DNA from: Thereva unica
Lineage: Eukaryota; Arthropoda; Insecta; Diptera; Therevidae
Assembly: GCA_949987705.1 (NCBI GenBank)
Contig: OX465282.1
Span: 83,936,070 to 84,000,069 of the forward strand
Length of the DNA: 64,000 nucleotides
Reading direction: 5' to 3'
Part shown: positions 20,601 through 32,100 of the stretch, in pieces
Numbering within the stretch: the first letter of the stretch is position 1
Layout of the letters: every line of letters begins with the position of its first letter
Notes under the pieces: generated by a model
What the model was told of the DNA's origin: nothing
Seen by the model: only the letters and a program-made list of their open reading frames with translations
Database searches by the model: none
Translations under genes and position numbers: made by a program

Positions 20601-22110
20601 ACTTGTTTTGATTCTTCTTTAGGAGCTTCGAATGTTACTTCTTTTATCTTAAATTCTTCTGGTACTACCTCTTCTGGTTCCTTTGGTTTTGGTGTTGGCT
20701 TCTTTTTCTTCTTAGGCTCCTTTTCGGGAGAAGGTGATTTCTCTTTGGGAGCTTCAATTTCTTTTGTTTTGATTTTATACGTCTTTTCGGTCATTTCAAT
20801 TTCTTTTGGTTTTTCAAATGGTTTCAGCTTTATTTCTTCCTTAGGTTCTTCGGGCTTCTCTTTCTGTGGTATTCTAAATTTAACTTCCTCTTCTGGTTCT
20901 TCTTCTTTTTTCTTTGGAACACCAGGTACAATAGGATATTGGATTGTTTCTGGTTCTGGTTTGGGCTTTTCTTTCCTCTTATATTTTGGCTTTTCTTCTT
21001 CTTTAACTTCTTTAGGAGATTCTGGCTTTTCAAATGGTTCAAGCACTTCTTTTGGTGATTCAAATGATTTTATTTCTGTAGGTTGGAATGGTTCGATCAT
21101 AATAACTTTATATTCTGGCTTTGTTTCTTCTTTAATTTCCTGCTTTTCAAACTTCTTTGTAATTTTTTCGGTTACTTCTTCAACTTGTACTGGTTTAGTT
21201 GGTATTTTTCTTAATTTTATATCTTCTGTTTTCTCTTCTTCAACTGGCTTCTTCTTACCTTTACCAATTTGAAGAGTAACGGCTTCCTCAGGTTCAGTTT
21301 CGCTCGGTTTCTTTTCTGGGCGCTTATAGCCTTTAGGTGCTTCCTCCTCTTCAGAACTACTGACATATTTCTCATACTTTTCAAGCTCTGGTCTTTCGTA
21401 GTTGTCCTTTAGTTTTTTCGATGGCTTGAATTTTTTCGCCTTAAATTTAAGTAGTTCTATTGCTTCTTCTGCGGTTCTAGAAAGTTCGCCACAATCCTTA
21501 CTTCCTTTGATTTCTGTAATTTTGAAGTATTGAACTTCTGGTGGATATTCTACATATTCAATTCGACTCTTCAGTTGGAATTTAGGTAGTTTGACAGCAA
21601 ATTCTTCCTCAGATTTTTGCCTAGGTGTTACCTTCTTTAGCTTCACTGTTTGCGGCTGTTCTGCCTGCTCAACAAATACCATTTTTGTTGGTTTCTGTTC
21701 TTTTCTTTCAATCTTAATTGGCACAAGAACAAGACCTTCTGTAAGTTTTGCTTTTGTTGGCTCTTTTTCAAGGTCAACTTTTTCATACTTCTCAAGAACT
21801 GTCTTACTAACTTCTTGTTCCAGTAAAGATTGTATATATGCATCGTAATCATCTTGTTTCTTCGTTTTCTTCTTAATTATTTTCTTCTTTCTAACTGTTG
21901 GTGTTAGAACTTCTTCTTCCGGTTTCTTTTGTGGCTCTAGCTTAACCTCCTTTATATCAACTGGCTCTTCTGGAATCACTTCTAAGATTTCTTCTGATAC
22001 TTCTTCTTCCTCTTCTTCTGGCTGCTCTGGCTCTTCAATAATTGGCTCCTGCTCAATTAATTTTATCTCGTACTGTACTGGAACTTTTTCCTTAACATCT
22101 TCTTCTACTG
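17623..22110 (-). CDS. sls: sls PEVK exon with 77-residue repeats at its end (window exon 10)
   Basis: A 4,488-bp symmetric exon with 1,496 codons. It begins VEEDVKEKVPVQYEIKLIEQ, and residues of about 90-250 carry the sequence family shared with the start of the preceding PEVK exon (SLLEQEVSKTVLEKYEKVDL; ELSRTAEEAIELLKFKAKKF). The bulk is irregular PEVK made of EEPEEVTIKKKKPKKP-type blocks. Towards the end come four near-identical 77-residue units (KPKPQPSVEDLDEEEYSVKT PRRK, then RMEEYEEGEDVEEFLVAKKS). It finishes with acidic and basic blocks (KKKHQKPRYSIQHEDDEEIH). The donor is CAAG|GTTATT at 17622. The acceptor is a tandem AAGCAG, so the exon may start at 22110 or 22107. Confidence 0.9.
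18200..18920 (-). repeat. 231-bp tandem repeats in the PEVK exon
   Basis: Anchors (CTTCTGTAAT or CCTCTGTTAT on the plus strand) at 18361, 18592 and 18823 are spaced exactly 231 bases (77 codons). At least two of the units (18361-18591 and 18592-18822) are almost identical. Partial copies flank them. Confidence 0.85.
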
Positions 22111-23099
22111 CTTAAATAAACAATATTTAATGAGTTATGTAAAACATATATGTATAGTTATAAATTTTGTGTTAATGTTGTGGCAGTATTTGACATCTGG
22201 AATTTTTTTTATTTTATATGACATATAATATGTAAGAAGTATAATGTAAATACTGTAAAGTAACGTGTTTAGCATAGTTTGATAAGTTAGGTAAAAGTAT
22301 TATTATTAAAGTTGCATTACAAAAACAGATGGAGACAGAAAGAATTTCAGGGATCAAATACTGCAAACACATCTATTTTTTTTTATTAGTTATCAACTGG
22401 ATAAGGGCACTATTATCACAGCTATTCATCTACAAAAGGGCAGATTACTTTTTAAGGATAATCCATAACCTGAAAAAAAACCTTTTTTTTGTTTTCCTGT
22501 TAAGAAACCCCTGTAAGAAGGCAACTGATGAAAATTTTCGTATGGTGAGAAAGTTGAAATTTATTTTGTATATTATGTATGTATGTATATATTATTTTTT
22601 GGAATGTATGTGTGGAATGTTCATATGTGGTTTTTTATTATTATTATGTATTTTAATCTATCTACATTGTGTTTTTTTTGTAAATTTATTTAGCTATTAT
22701 TGTGCTGAATTCGGAATGTTTTTGGAATGTTATCTTTTATATAAAGTATTCTATTGGTTATCATCGTTATCGTTTGAATTCATTCAAGTTTGGTTTGAAA
22801 ATTTGAATTTAAAAGTTCCTCAGTTTCTCGAAGTTCAATACAACTGTAAAGAGAGCATACAGGCAGTGACCGTTTTTTGGAACTTTGGCCTATCAGCTGT
22901 AAAAAAATCTAGTGCATAATATATTTGTAATAAACAACTTTTAATATTGTTTTAAAAATGTTATTAAAAAATATTGTCTCCATTTCATTTGGATCCGGTT
23001 GAGCATTTTCGGATCCAGTTTAACTGAAGTAAAATATTGCTGGTAACATAGTTCATAGCATGACATTCAACAATGGTTTTTTTTATTGTTATAGTGGTC

Positions 23100-23260
23100 T
23101 GCGGTAAGACCTATGGGGTGCGACAGCAAGGAAGACCCAACCGCTGGAAGGATGGCGTAGACCGGGACGATTAGAGCTTAGAGATGCCAAACTGGATGAC
23201 ATCGGCTCAGAATCGGGACCGGTGGAGAGAACAGTTGTGAGCAATACTTTTTGACAGATT
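23100..23260 (+). pseudogene. 3' end of a LINE open reading frame
   Basis: The translation contains YGVRQQGRPNRWKDGVDRD and, after a frameshift, AQNRDRWREQL. These are the R-GRP-RW-DGV and A-DRD-WR motifs that end many LINE ORFs next to the zinc-knuckle region. It lies upstream of the reverse transcriptase fragment at 24027, so it is a separate insertion. Confidence 0.6.
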
Positions 23261-23462
23261 TGAATACAGCTATAGTGTGATTATTCTGCAAAATGACGGC
23301 TGGGTTAAGTTTTAACTGTGGAAAAAAGCGGAATCAATTTAACTAACTGTACTAAATTTTGTTGTTGTTTTTATCTTTGCTAATTCCAGTTTTTAATAAA
23401 TCGATTTGAAGGAATCTAAAAGGGGACCGTTTTTTTAGAACTACATATGTAAGTCCAATTTG

Positions 23463-23560
23463 GGGTCGTCCATTAATTACGTGAGGCGTTTAGGTGGGGG
23501 AGGGGGTCGAACCGAATTTGGCCCAATCTCACGTGGGGAGGGGGTGGGAGTGGTCTCGGC
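23463..23560. repeat. GGGTCGTCCATTAATTACGTG repeat copy
   Basis: The segment starts GGGGTCGTCCATTAATTACG and is followed by G-rich text (GGTGGGGGAGGGGGTCG, GTGGGGAGGGGGTGGGAG). This start motif recurs at 60382. It is the end of a dispersed repeat of unknown class; the far end is not clear. Confidence 0.45.
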
Positions 23561-24026
23561 AAATAACACGTACCTAAGTTTTTTTCATCAAAAAAAAGTA
23601 GAACTGCTAGAAAACTGGGTTAAATTAAGTGAAACATGTTTCTCCACTAACTACCCCCATTCACGTCGCCCATTCACTTACAGGCCGTCGGCAGGCCAGG
23701 TCGGCAGGCACGCTCCGATGAAGGCCACATGAAGGGATGAGGCCTTCTGTCATACGCCTGACAGGCCGTGACATGAAGGTGACGTCACGATTCCTTACAG
23801 GCACACTGGCGAAAACGATAATTTACCAAACAAATTGACCAATTGACATGTTATATAGGAAATTCTCTCGCAGGTGGCCTGTCTCCGCGCCAATATGCTT
23901 GTGCATTAAGGAAGTTCCAGACTCACGCCGCGAACACCCGCGAACAAGCGCGAATACAAGTGTGGATAGTTCTCGCGCCTAGTTGGGGCCTTGCTTTTGA
24001 TCCGAATGGATACGACGTGAACAAAA

Positions 24027-24800
24027 ATGACAATGAAAAATACAAGATGTACAGTAAGAATACAAAGAGAAATAACGGAGTCGTTCCCAGTCCATCAAGG
24101 CTCAAAGAAGGGTGATGGGCTCGGACTCATGCTATTTAATCTCTGCCTAGAAGGAGCAACTCGCAAAGTAAACATTGATGTGAGTGCAACCATGTTTAAC
24201 AAATCAAATTTGTTGGCAGGACTTGACGATGATATAAACTGCTTTGCCGGATCACTGTCATACCTTAGAGAAATATTCACGGGATTAGAAGATAGAGCCA
24301 AACATATAGGGCTGCAAATAAATGCAGACAAAAGTAAAATTCTAATTCAGTCAAGGGTGGAAAGAAGAAGAAGAAATCACAACAGCACCTGGGGGGGGGA
24401 AATTACTTCGAACGGGTAAACCAATTTAACTACCTGAAGTGCACAGTCAGTGAAGATAACGATGAAAAACGATGAGACGATATACGTACAACGTACGTTG
24501 GAAAAGCGTAATGTGAGGTTGCGCTAAAAGCTGGCACAGATATCGGAAGACAGTGATTCACTTCTTTGTATGAATATTAGTCATTCCATAACAATACTCT
24601 GCTTAAAGTGGGTACCTCGTTTGCTCAATGTTGACTAAAAACAAGAACGTGTTAATGAATCAGAGCGGTGTTTGGCGAAATAAAAAGAATGGCGGATCCA
24701 TCAGTACACTCCAGAGTCAAATCAGCAGTGAATAGAAACCGAGAAAAGCCGACCAAAAACCCAAAAGTTGGCTGGGAAGGCTAGAGCGTCTGCATTTTGG
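24027..24800 (+). pseudogene. LINE reverse transcriptase remnant
   Basis: The frame starting near 24087 reads HQGSKKGDGLGLMLFNLCLE, a degraded QGD.LSP.LFN.ALE motif of LINE reverse transcriptases. It continues NVSATMFNKSN-type text and LREIFTGLEDRAKHIGLQIN followed by ADKSKILIQSR, the region after the YADD box. The YADD box itself has decayed to LDDDINCFAGS. Further downstream fragments are broken by stops. The clade is uncertain. Confidence 0.7.
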
Positions 24801-25055
24801 GATACGCTTTATAATTCATGGGCTATGGCCCATTAACCCTAACTCACCATGCATGATAGATGCGAAACGTTCAAAGCGGTATCAATAGCATTGATTTCTG
24901 AAACTGTAATTGAGAATGATGGCTACCAGTGCCGGCAGATCGTGTTGGGCCCGGGTGGGTAGTCAGACAAACTCACCCCTCCTCCGAACTTGTTATTTGG
25001 TAACAGCCTTTCCTAAAAATAGGTCACGTGATAGCGGAAATTATACCCATAGAGA

Positions 25056-25314
25056 GAGGCGTGCAGTTGCAAAACTCGTTAACTGCACTTTTTGAAAAAA
25101 ATGAGTTAACGATGCCAAATTACTCTTTAGGCTATGTTCTACCATTTGAACTATATTTTTGTTCAAAATTTGCTCATAAGGCGTATTTTTCCAGCTGTCA
25201 AACATCAATAGTTAATTCAAAAGCCAAAGAAAAGCCAAAGTAATTCAAAAGTTTTTGGCGTTTTTCTCAAAATTACTTAACTTGCAGTTAGCGAGTTTTG
25301 CAACTGCACGCCTC
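25056..25314. mobile_element. Palindromic MITE in the 4-kb intron
   Basis: The left end GAGGCGTGCAGTTGCAAAAC at 25056 has its reverse complement at the right end (GTTTTGCAACTGCACGCCTC, ending 25314). The arms extend for about 32 bases with one mismatch (AACTCGTTAACTGCA against AACTCGCTAACTGCA). Both sides are flanked by AGA (25053-25055 and 25315-25317), which could be a 3-bp target duplication. There is no coding capacity. Confidence 0.75.
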
Positions 25315-26103
25315 AGATACTGGCGAGGGAAGGCATGCGTCGCTATGATATCTACCCGTGATATCGTCATCGAGCGGCTGAGGTCAACGGCAAATAGATA
25401 ACTTGGAAGGTTAATGGTCAGGATTGCGAGGAAGTTGACAATCGTTGGGTCGTACCGTATTTGCCATTATTGTCCAAGACGTTCAATGCTCACATAAATG
25501 TTGAGTTTTGTAATTGCATCGAATCTACTATTACATATGCAAATATGTATGTCACGAAAGGGAGTGACATGGCTGTTTGTGGTGTTGCTAATGCAAATAC
25601 GATCGACGAAATAACACAATATTAAATAGGAGGTTATGTTATCAGTAATGAAGCGATATGGCAAATTTTTTCATTTGTCATTCGTGAAAGATATAGTAGG
25701 TAGTTCATTTCTAAAGTGGCCAATGTGTATATTTTACTTGTGACTGCTTTTAGAATACGGACTATACGAGTAAACACCAACAAAATTCGTACCTTATGAA
25801 AATTACTTAATCTATATCACCGTCTTCAGCATAATAATAAATAGCTATTAACATAATTATTAGAGATCTCAAGTTCATATTTCCTTTATTACAATCTTAA
25901 GCATTGACTTTATATAATTTTTATCAAAGTGATACGAAAGTACGAAATCTATGTAAAAATATGTAGTGATATAAGGAATGCTCAGCTAACTACATAGATA
26001 AAACATCTTATTAAGCAAATTTACGAATGATAAACTACCAAAAAAATTAATTAAATAATTAAAGGTAAAATACATTATTTTCATTTATTCTTATGTGACT
26101 TAC

Positions 26104-29100
26104 TTGTAGGTTTATGTTGTTGCTGTGTATCTTTGGGTTTATCTTTTTTAGGCAATTTTTGTTTTTGTTTTGGTGTTGTTTGTTCAGTATCCGGGGTGTG
26201 TGAAACGATATCTGTTTGTGATATTTCTTTGGGGGTTTCTTGTTCTGTTTTTGTGGTGGATTCTTCAGTTACCTTTATCTCAAAATCATCATCCTTTTCA
26301 ATTTTCTTAACTTTAGTTTTCTTCGGCTTCTTCTCTGGTTCCTCCTCAACTACTTTATCATCAGTTTTTATACCTTTAAGCTTATCAGGTAATGTTTCTT
26401 CAGATAATATTTTCGGTTTCTCAATAGGAACTTCAACTTTTTCATATTTTTCTAAAACTGTTTTTGGTATATCTTGTTCGATAAGTGATTTAATATAATC
26501 ATCCACTTCATCTGGCTTCACTTTCTTAACAATCTTTTTCTTAGGTGTTTTTACTTTTTCTTTTGGTTCTTCAGTAACTGTTGTTACTGTTACTTCAGAT
26601 TCCGGCTTACCTTCTTCTTGTACAGTTACTATTTCAACAATTTCCTCTTCAGGTCCCTTTTCTTTAACAATTCTTTTTCTTGTGATAGTTCTTTGTTTAA
26701 CAACGCCTTGATCATCTACAACTTCATCCTTTTCAATTTTTTGTTCAACTTCTTTAATTTTCATAGTAAATTCCTCTTTCGGTTCTTCCTTAATTTCTTC
26801 AATTGGTTTCACTTCTGGTTTTTCTTTTATCTTCTTTGGTTTCTTTACTGTCGGAACTTCATCGTGAATACCTTTTATTTTATATTCTGGAAGTTCTTCA
26901 ATTTCTTCTTCATCCTTAGGAATTACTTCAACTTCTTCAGGTTTATCTTCCTCTACTTGAGGTTTCTTCACTTTTTTCGGCTTTTTGGATATTTCTTTAA
27001 TATCATATACTTCTTCTGGTGTTTCTTCCGGCTTTTCTTCATCCACGATTGACTTTTTCTTAGTTTTCTTTGGTTTTTCCTCAGTAATTTCAACCTTTTC
27101 ATATTTTTCTAGCTCTGTTTTCGGAATATCTTGTTCAATGAGTTTCTGAATATAATCATCCACATCATCCTTTTTAACTTTTTTAGTTTTCTTCGTTGAT
27201 GTTTTAACTGGTTTTGGGGTGTCTTCATCTACCTTTTCTGGACTCTCTGAAGTTATAATTGTAACTTCTGACTCAGGCTTACCTTCTTCCTGTACTGTTA
27301 CGATTTCAAGAATCTCTTCTTTAGGACCCTTTTCTTTAATTATTTTACGCTTAGTTATTATTTTTTGCTTAACAACACCAGCCTCATCAACCACCTGTTC
27401 CGTTTCAAGTTTCTGTTCAACTTCTTTTATTTTTACAACAAAATCTTCAGGTTCTTCTTCAGTTACTTTTGTTGATATTTCTTCTGGTTTTTCTTTTGGT
27501 GTTTTTATTTTCTTTTCTTTAGGTTTCTTTTCTTCAGTTTCTTTCACCTTAAATCCATATTCAGGAAGTTCTTCAATAACTTGAACTTGTTCTTCTTGTA
27601 CATGCTCTTCTGGCTTATCTTCTTCCACTTTAGGTTTCTTTGTTTTCTTTGGTTTTTTAGGTTCTTCTATCTTTTCAATTTCTTTAACATCAACTTTTTC
27701 TTCCGGTTCTTGTGGCTTTTCTTTGAGTTCTTCTTCAACTGGTTTGATTGTATATTCTTTTGGTTTTTCTTCTTCTACAACAGTTTTAATGTACTCGTCT
27801 ACTTGTTCTTTCTTTAATTTTTTAACCGTTTTCTTTGGAGCTGGCTTTATTTCTTCTGGAGTTTGTTTTTCCTTTTCTTCTGGCACTTCAGTAGTTATAA
27901 TGGTTACTTCGGATTCCGGTTTACCTTCTTCTTGAACGGTAATGATTTCAATGACTTCCTCTTTAGGACCCTTTTCTTTTATGATTTTCTTTTTGGTAAT
28001 AGTCTTTTGCTTGACAACACCTTCTTCAACCACTTGTTTTGTTTCAACTTTTTCTTCTACTTCTTTTATTTTCACAACAAAATCATCAGGCTTTTCTTCA
28101 ATAATTTCAACAGGTTTCTCAGGTTGTTTTGTTGGTTTTTTAGGTTTCTTCGGCTGAACAACTTCTGCTGCTTCTGTTTCTTTTATTTTAAAATCGTATT
28201 GTGGCAATTCTTCAGGTGTTTCTGTTACTTCTACAATATGTTCTTCCGGCTTCTCTTCTTCTTTTGGTTCACGTTTCTTCTCTTTTTTAGGTTTCTTTGG
28301 CTTTTCTTGTATTTCTTTTATTTCTTCTGGTTTCTCTTCTTCTTTTACAGTAATCTTTTCTTCTTTAGGTCTTTTAGGTTTTTCCTTAGCATCAACATCA
28401 ATCTTTTCATAAGTTTCTAATTCTGTTTTAGGAATTTCTTGTTCTATTAATTTTTGAATATAATCATCCACTTCATCTTTCTTCACCTTCTTAACTGTTT
28501 TCTTAGCTGGTTTCTTGGGCTGTTCTGGTGTTTCTGTTTTTTCATCTGGCATTTCGGATGTTATAACTGTTACTTCTGATTCTGGTTTACCTTCTTCTTG
28601 TACTGTAACAATTTCAACGACCTCCTCTTTTGGTCCAGCCTCCTTTATAATCTTCTTCCTTGTAATAGTTTTTTGTTTAACAACGCCATCTTTATCTATA
28701 ACTTCTTGCTTTTCTACTTGCTCTTGTATTTCTTTTATTTTAACAACATATTCTTCTGGTTTTACTTTCTTTGATTTTTTGGGCTTTTTCTCTTCAATAA
28801 CTTCAACAATTGCAAAAGTGTCATCTGGCTTGGACTCTTCTTCAATAACCGATTTTACGAACTCTTCAATTTCATCTTTCTTTATCTTCTTAACCGTTTT
28901 CTTCTTTGGCTCTTTAACCTTTTCTGTATCTTCTGGTTTTTCTTGAGTTGTTTCCGATATTGTTACAGTTACTTCTGGTTCAGGTTTGCCTTCTTCTTGT
29001 ACTGTTACAATTTCCACAACTTCTTCTTTTGGCCCCTTTTCTTTAATTATTTTTCTTTTAGTTACAATTTTTTGTTTGACAATACCCTGTTCATCGACAA

Positions 29101-32100
29101 CTTGTTCTTTTTCAACGTTTTGTTCTTCTCTTATTTTAACAATATATTCTTCTGGTTTCTCTTCTCCTTTTTCTTTTGGTTTTCTGATTTTCTTGATTAT
29201 TTTCGTAACAACTTCTTCCGATTCTTCAGGTTTTTCAGAAACTTCTGTAACTTTATATTCTTCTGGTTGTTCTTCCTTTGGCTTCCTAGTTTTCTTCTTA
29301 ATTACATGTGCTACATCTTCTTCAATTTCTTCAGGCTTTTCACTTTCTTCGGTGATTTTGAATTCTTCGGGTTCTTCCTTTTGCTTTGGCTTCTTAGTTT
29401 TCTTTATTACCTTTGTAACAACATCTTCAATTTCTTCAGGTGTTTCAGATACTTCTGTAATCTTAAATTCTTCGGGTTCTTGTTTTTCCTTTGGTTTTTT
29501 AATTTTCTTAATTACTTGAGTAACTACTTCTTCCGTTTCTTTAGGTGTTTCAGTTACTTCTGTAATAGCAAATTCTTCGGGTTCTTCTTTTTTTTTTGGC
29601 TTCTTAATTTTCTTTGTTATTTTAGTTACAACTTCTTCAGGTTCTCCTTCTGTTTCACTTACTTTAATTTTAAATTCTTCAGGTTCTTCCTTTTCTTTTG
29701 GCTTTTTAACTTTTTTCGTTACTTTAGTAACTACGTCTACTATTTCTTCAGGTGTTTCACTTACTTCTGTAACAGTGAATTCTTCAGGCTCTTCCTTTTC
29801 TTTTGGTTTCTTTATTTTCTTAGTCACTTTAGAAACAGTTTCTTCAGGTTCTTCTGGAACTTCAGTAACTTCTGCAACTTTAAACTCTTCAGGTTCCTCC
29901 ACCTTTTCTTTGGGTTTCCTAGTTTTCTTAATTACCTTAGTAACTACTTCTTCTGTTTCTTCTGATGTTTCACTAACTTTAATCTTAAATTCTTCAGGTT
30001 CTTCCTTTTCCTTTGGTTTTTTAACTTTCTTCGTTACTTTAGTAACTACGTCTACTATTTCTTCAGGTGTTTCACTTACTTCTGTAACAGTGAATTTTTC
30101 AGGCTCTTCCTTTTCTTTTGGTTTCTTTATTTTCTTAGTCACTTTAGAAACAGTTTCTTCAGGTTCTTCAGGAACTTCAGTTACTTCTGCAACCTTAAAC
30201 TCTTCAGGTTCCCCCACCTTCTCTTTTGGTTTCCTAGTTTTCTTAATCACCTTAGTAACTACTTCCTCTGTTTCTTCTGATGTTTCACTAACTTTAATCT
30301 TAAATTCTTCAGGTTCTTCCTTTTCCTTTGGCTTTTTAACTTTCTTCGTTACTTTAGTAACTACGTCTTCTATTTCTTCAGGTGTTTCACTTACTTCTGT
30401 AACAGTGAATTCTTCAGGCTCTTCCTTTTCTTTTGGTTTCTTTATTTTCTTAGTCACTTTAGAAACAGTTTCTTCAGGTTCTTCAGGAACTTCAGTTACT
30501 TCTGCAACCTTAAACTCCTCAGGTTCCTCCACCTTCTCTTTTGGTTTCCTAGTTTTCTTAATCACCTTAGTAACTACTTCCTCTGTTTCTTCTGAAGTTT
30601 CACTAACTTTAATCTTAAATTCTTCAGGTTCTTCCTTTTCTTTAGGCTTCTTAGTCTTTTTCGTAACCTTGCTTTCAACTTCTTCAGGCTCTTCAGGTGC
30701 TTCAGTTACTTCAGTAATCTTAAATTCTTCTGGTTTTTCTTCTTTTTCTTTAGGTTTCTTAGTCTTCTTCGTCACTTTGCTGACAACTTCTTCAGTTTCT
30801 TCAGGTGCTTCAGTAATTTCCGTAATTTCAAATTCTTCTGGTTTGCCTTCTTTTTCCTTGGGCTTCTTAACTTTTTTGGTTATTTTGCTCGGGGTTACTT
30901 CAGGCTCTTCAGGTGCTTCAGTTACTTCTGTAATCTTAAATTCTTCTGGTTTTTCTACTTCTTCTTTAGGTTTCTTAGTTTTCTTCGTAACCTTGCTTTC
31001 AACTTCTTCAGGCACTTCAGGGGTCTCAGTTATTTCAGTAATCTTAAATTCTTCTGGTTTTTCTTCTTTTTCTTTTGGTTTCCTAGTTTTCTTCGTAACC
31101 TTGCTTTCAACTTGTTCAGTTTCTTCAGGTGCTTCAGTAAGTTCAGTAATTTTAAATTCTTTTGGTTTTTCTTCTTTTTCTTTAGGTTTCTTAGTCTTCT
31201 TCGTCACTTTGCTCACAACTTCTTCAGTTTCTTCAGGTGCTTCAGTAATTTCTGTAATTTTAAATTCTTCTGGTTTGTCTTCTTTTTCCTTGGGCTTTTT
31301 CATTTTCTTCGTTACTTTATGTATAACTTCTTCAGTTTCCTCAGGCTCTGCGGTAACCTCTGTAACAGTATATTCTTCTGGTTTTTCTTCTTGTTTTTCT
31401 TTCGGTTTCTTAATTTTCTTCGTTACTGTGCTCACAACTTCTTCAGTTTCTTCAGGTGTTTCAGTTACTTCTGTAATTTTAAATTCTTCTGGTGTTTCTT
31501 CTTTACCCTTGGGCTTTTTCATTTTCTTTACTACTTTATGTATAATTTCTTCAGTTTCCTCGGGCTCTGCGGTAACCTCTGTAACAGTATATTCTTCTGG
31601 TTTTTCTTGTTGTTTTTCTTTCGGTTTCTTGATCTTCTTAATAACCTTTGAGACTGTTTCTTCTGTTTCGTTTACTTCTGGCATTTCTGTAATTTCTGTT
31701 ATTTTATATTCTTCTGGTTGAGGTTCTTCTTCAATTACAGATTTGATAAATTGTTCGATATCTTCTTTCTTCACTGTTTTCACCGCTTTCTTTTTGTGAA
31801 CTTTAACCTTTTCTGGTTTTTCTTCATCATGCTTTTCAGGTGCTTCTGAAGTAATAATTGTAACTTCAAATTCTGGGGTACCTTCTTCTTGAACAGTTAT
31901 AATTTCCATAATTTCTGTTTTAGGTCCCTTTTCTTTTACAACCTTACGTTTTGTGATAACTTTTTCTTTAACAACACCTTGATCGTCTATAACTTGTTCT
32001 TTTTCAACCGTTTCTTGTGTTTCTTTAATTTTAACCACAAATTCTTCTGGTTTAACTTTGGGTTTCTTAGTTTTCTTAACAATTTTCATTACTTCTTCTT

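Larger units (their letters stand above)
22111..26103. other. 4-kb TE-rich intron between PEVK exons
   Basis: Intron separating the two largest PEVK blocks. It contains two LINE remnants, a GGGTCGTCC repeat, a GC-richer segment at 23640-24000 with AGGC and CGCGAACA motifs, and a palindromic MITE. The open stretch at 22329-22919 on the plus strand is AT-rich and low-complexity and does not look like a gene. I found no further titin exon, but very short exons could be missed. Confidence 0.6.

Noticed and set aside
22329..22919. 196-codon plus-strand open frame with many Phe, Tyr, Leu and Cys, resembling a membrane protein
   Set aside because: It lies in AT-rich intron DNA with GTAT and TTAT runs. 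The hydrophobic look follows from T-richness, and there is no recognisable family, start context or neighbouring exon.
29775..31721. 648-codon open frame on the plus strand (Ser/Thr/Gly/Phe-rich)
   Set aside because: It is the exact antisense of the PEVK repeats. The same happens at 19167-20165, 28943-29965, 31889-32998, 35389-36075 and 46348-47208. Composition and repeats follow from the sense strand; there is no independent coding signal.
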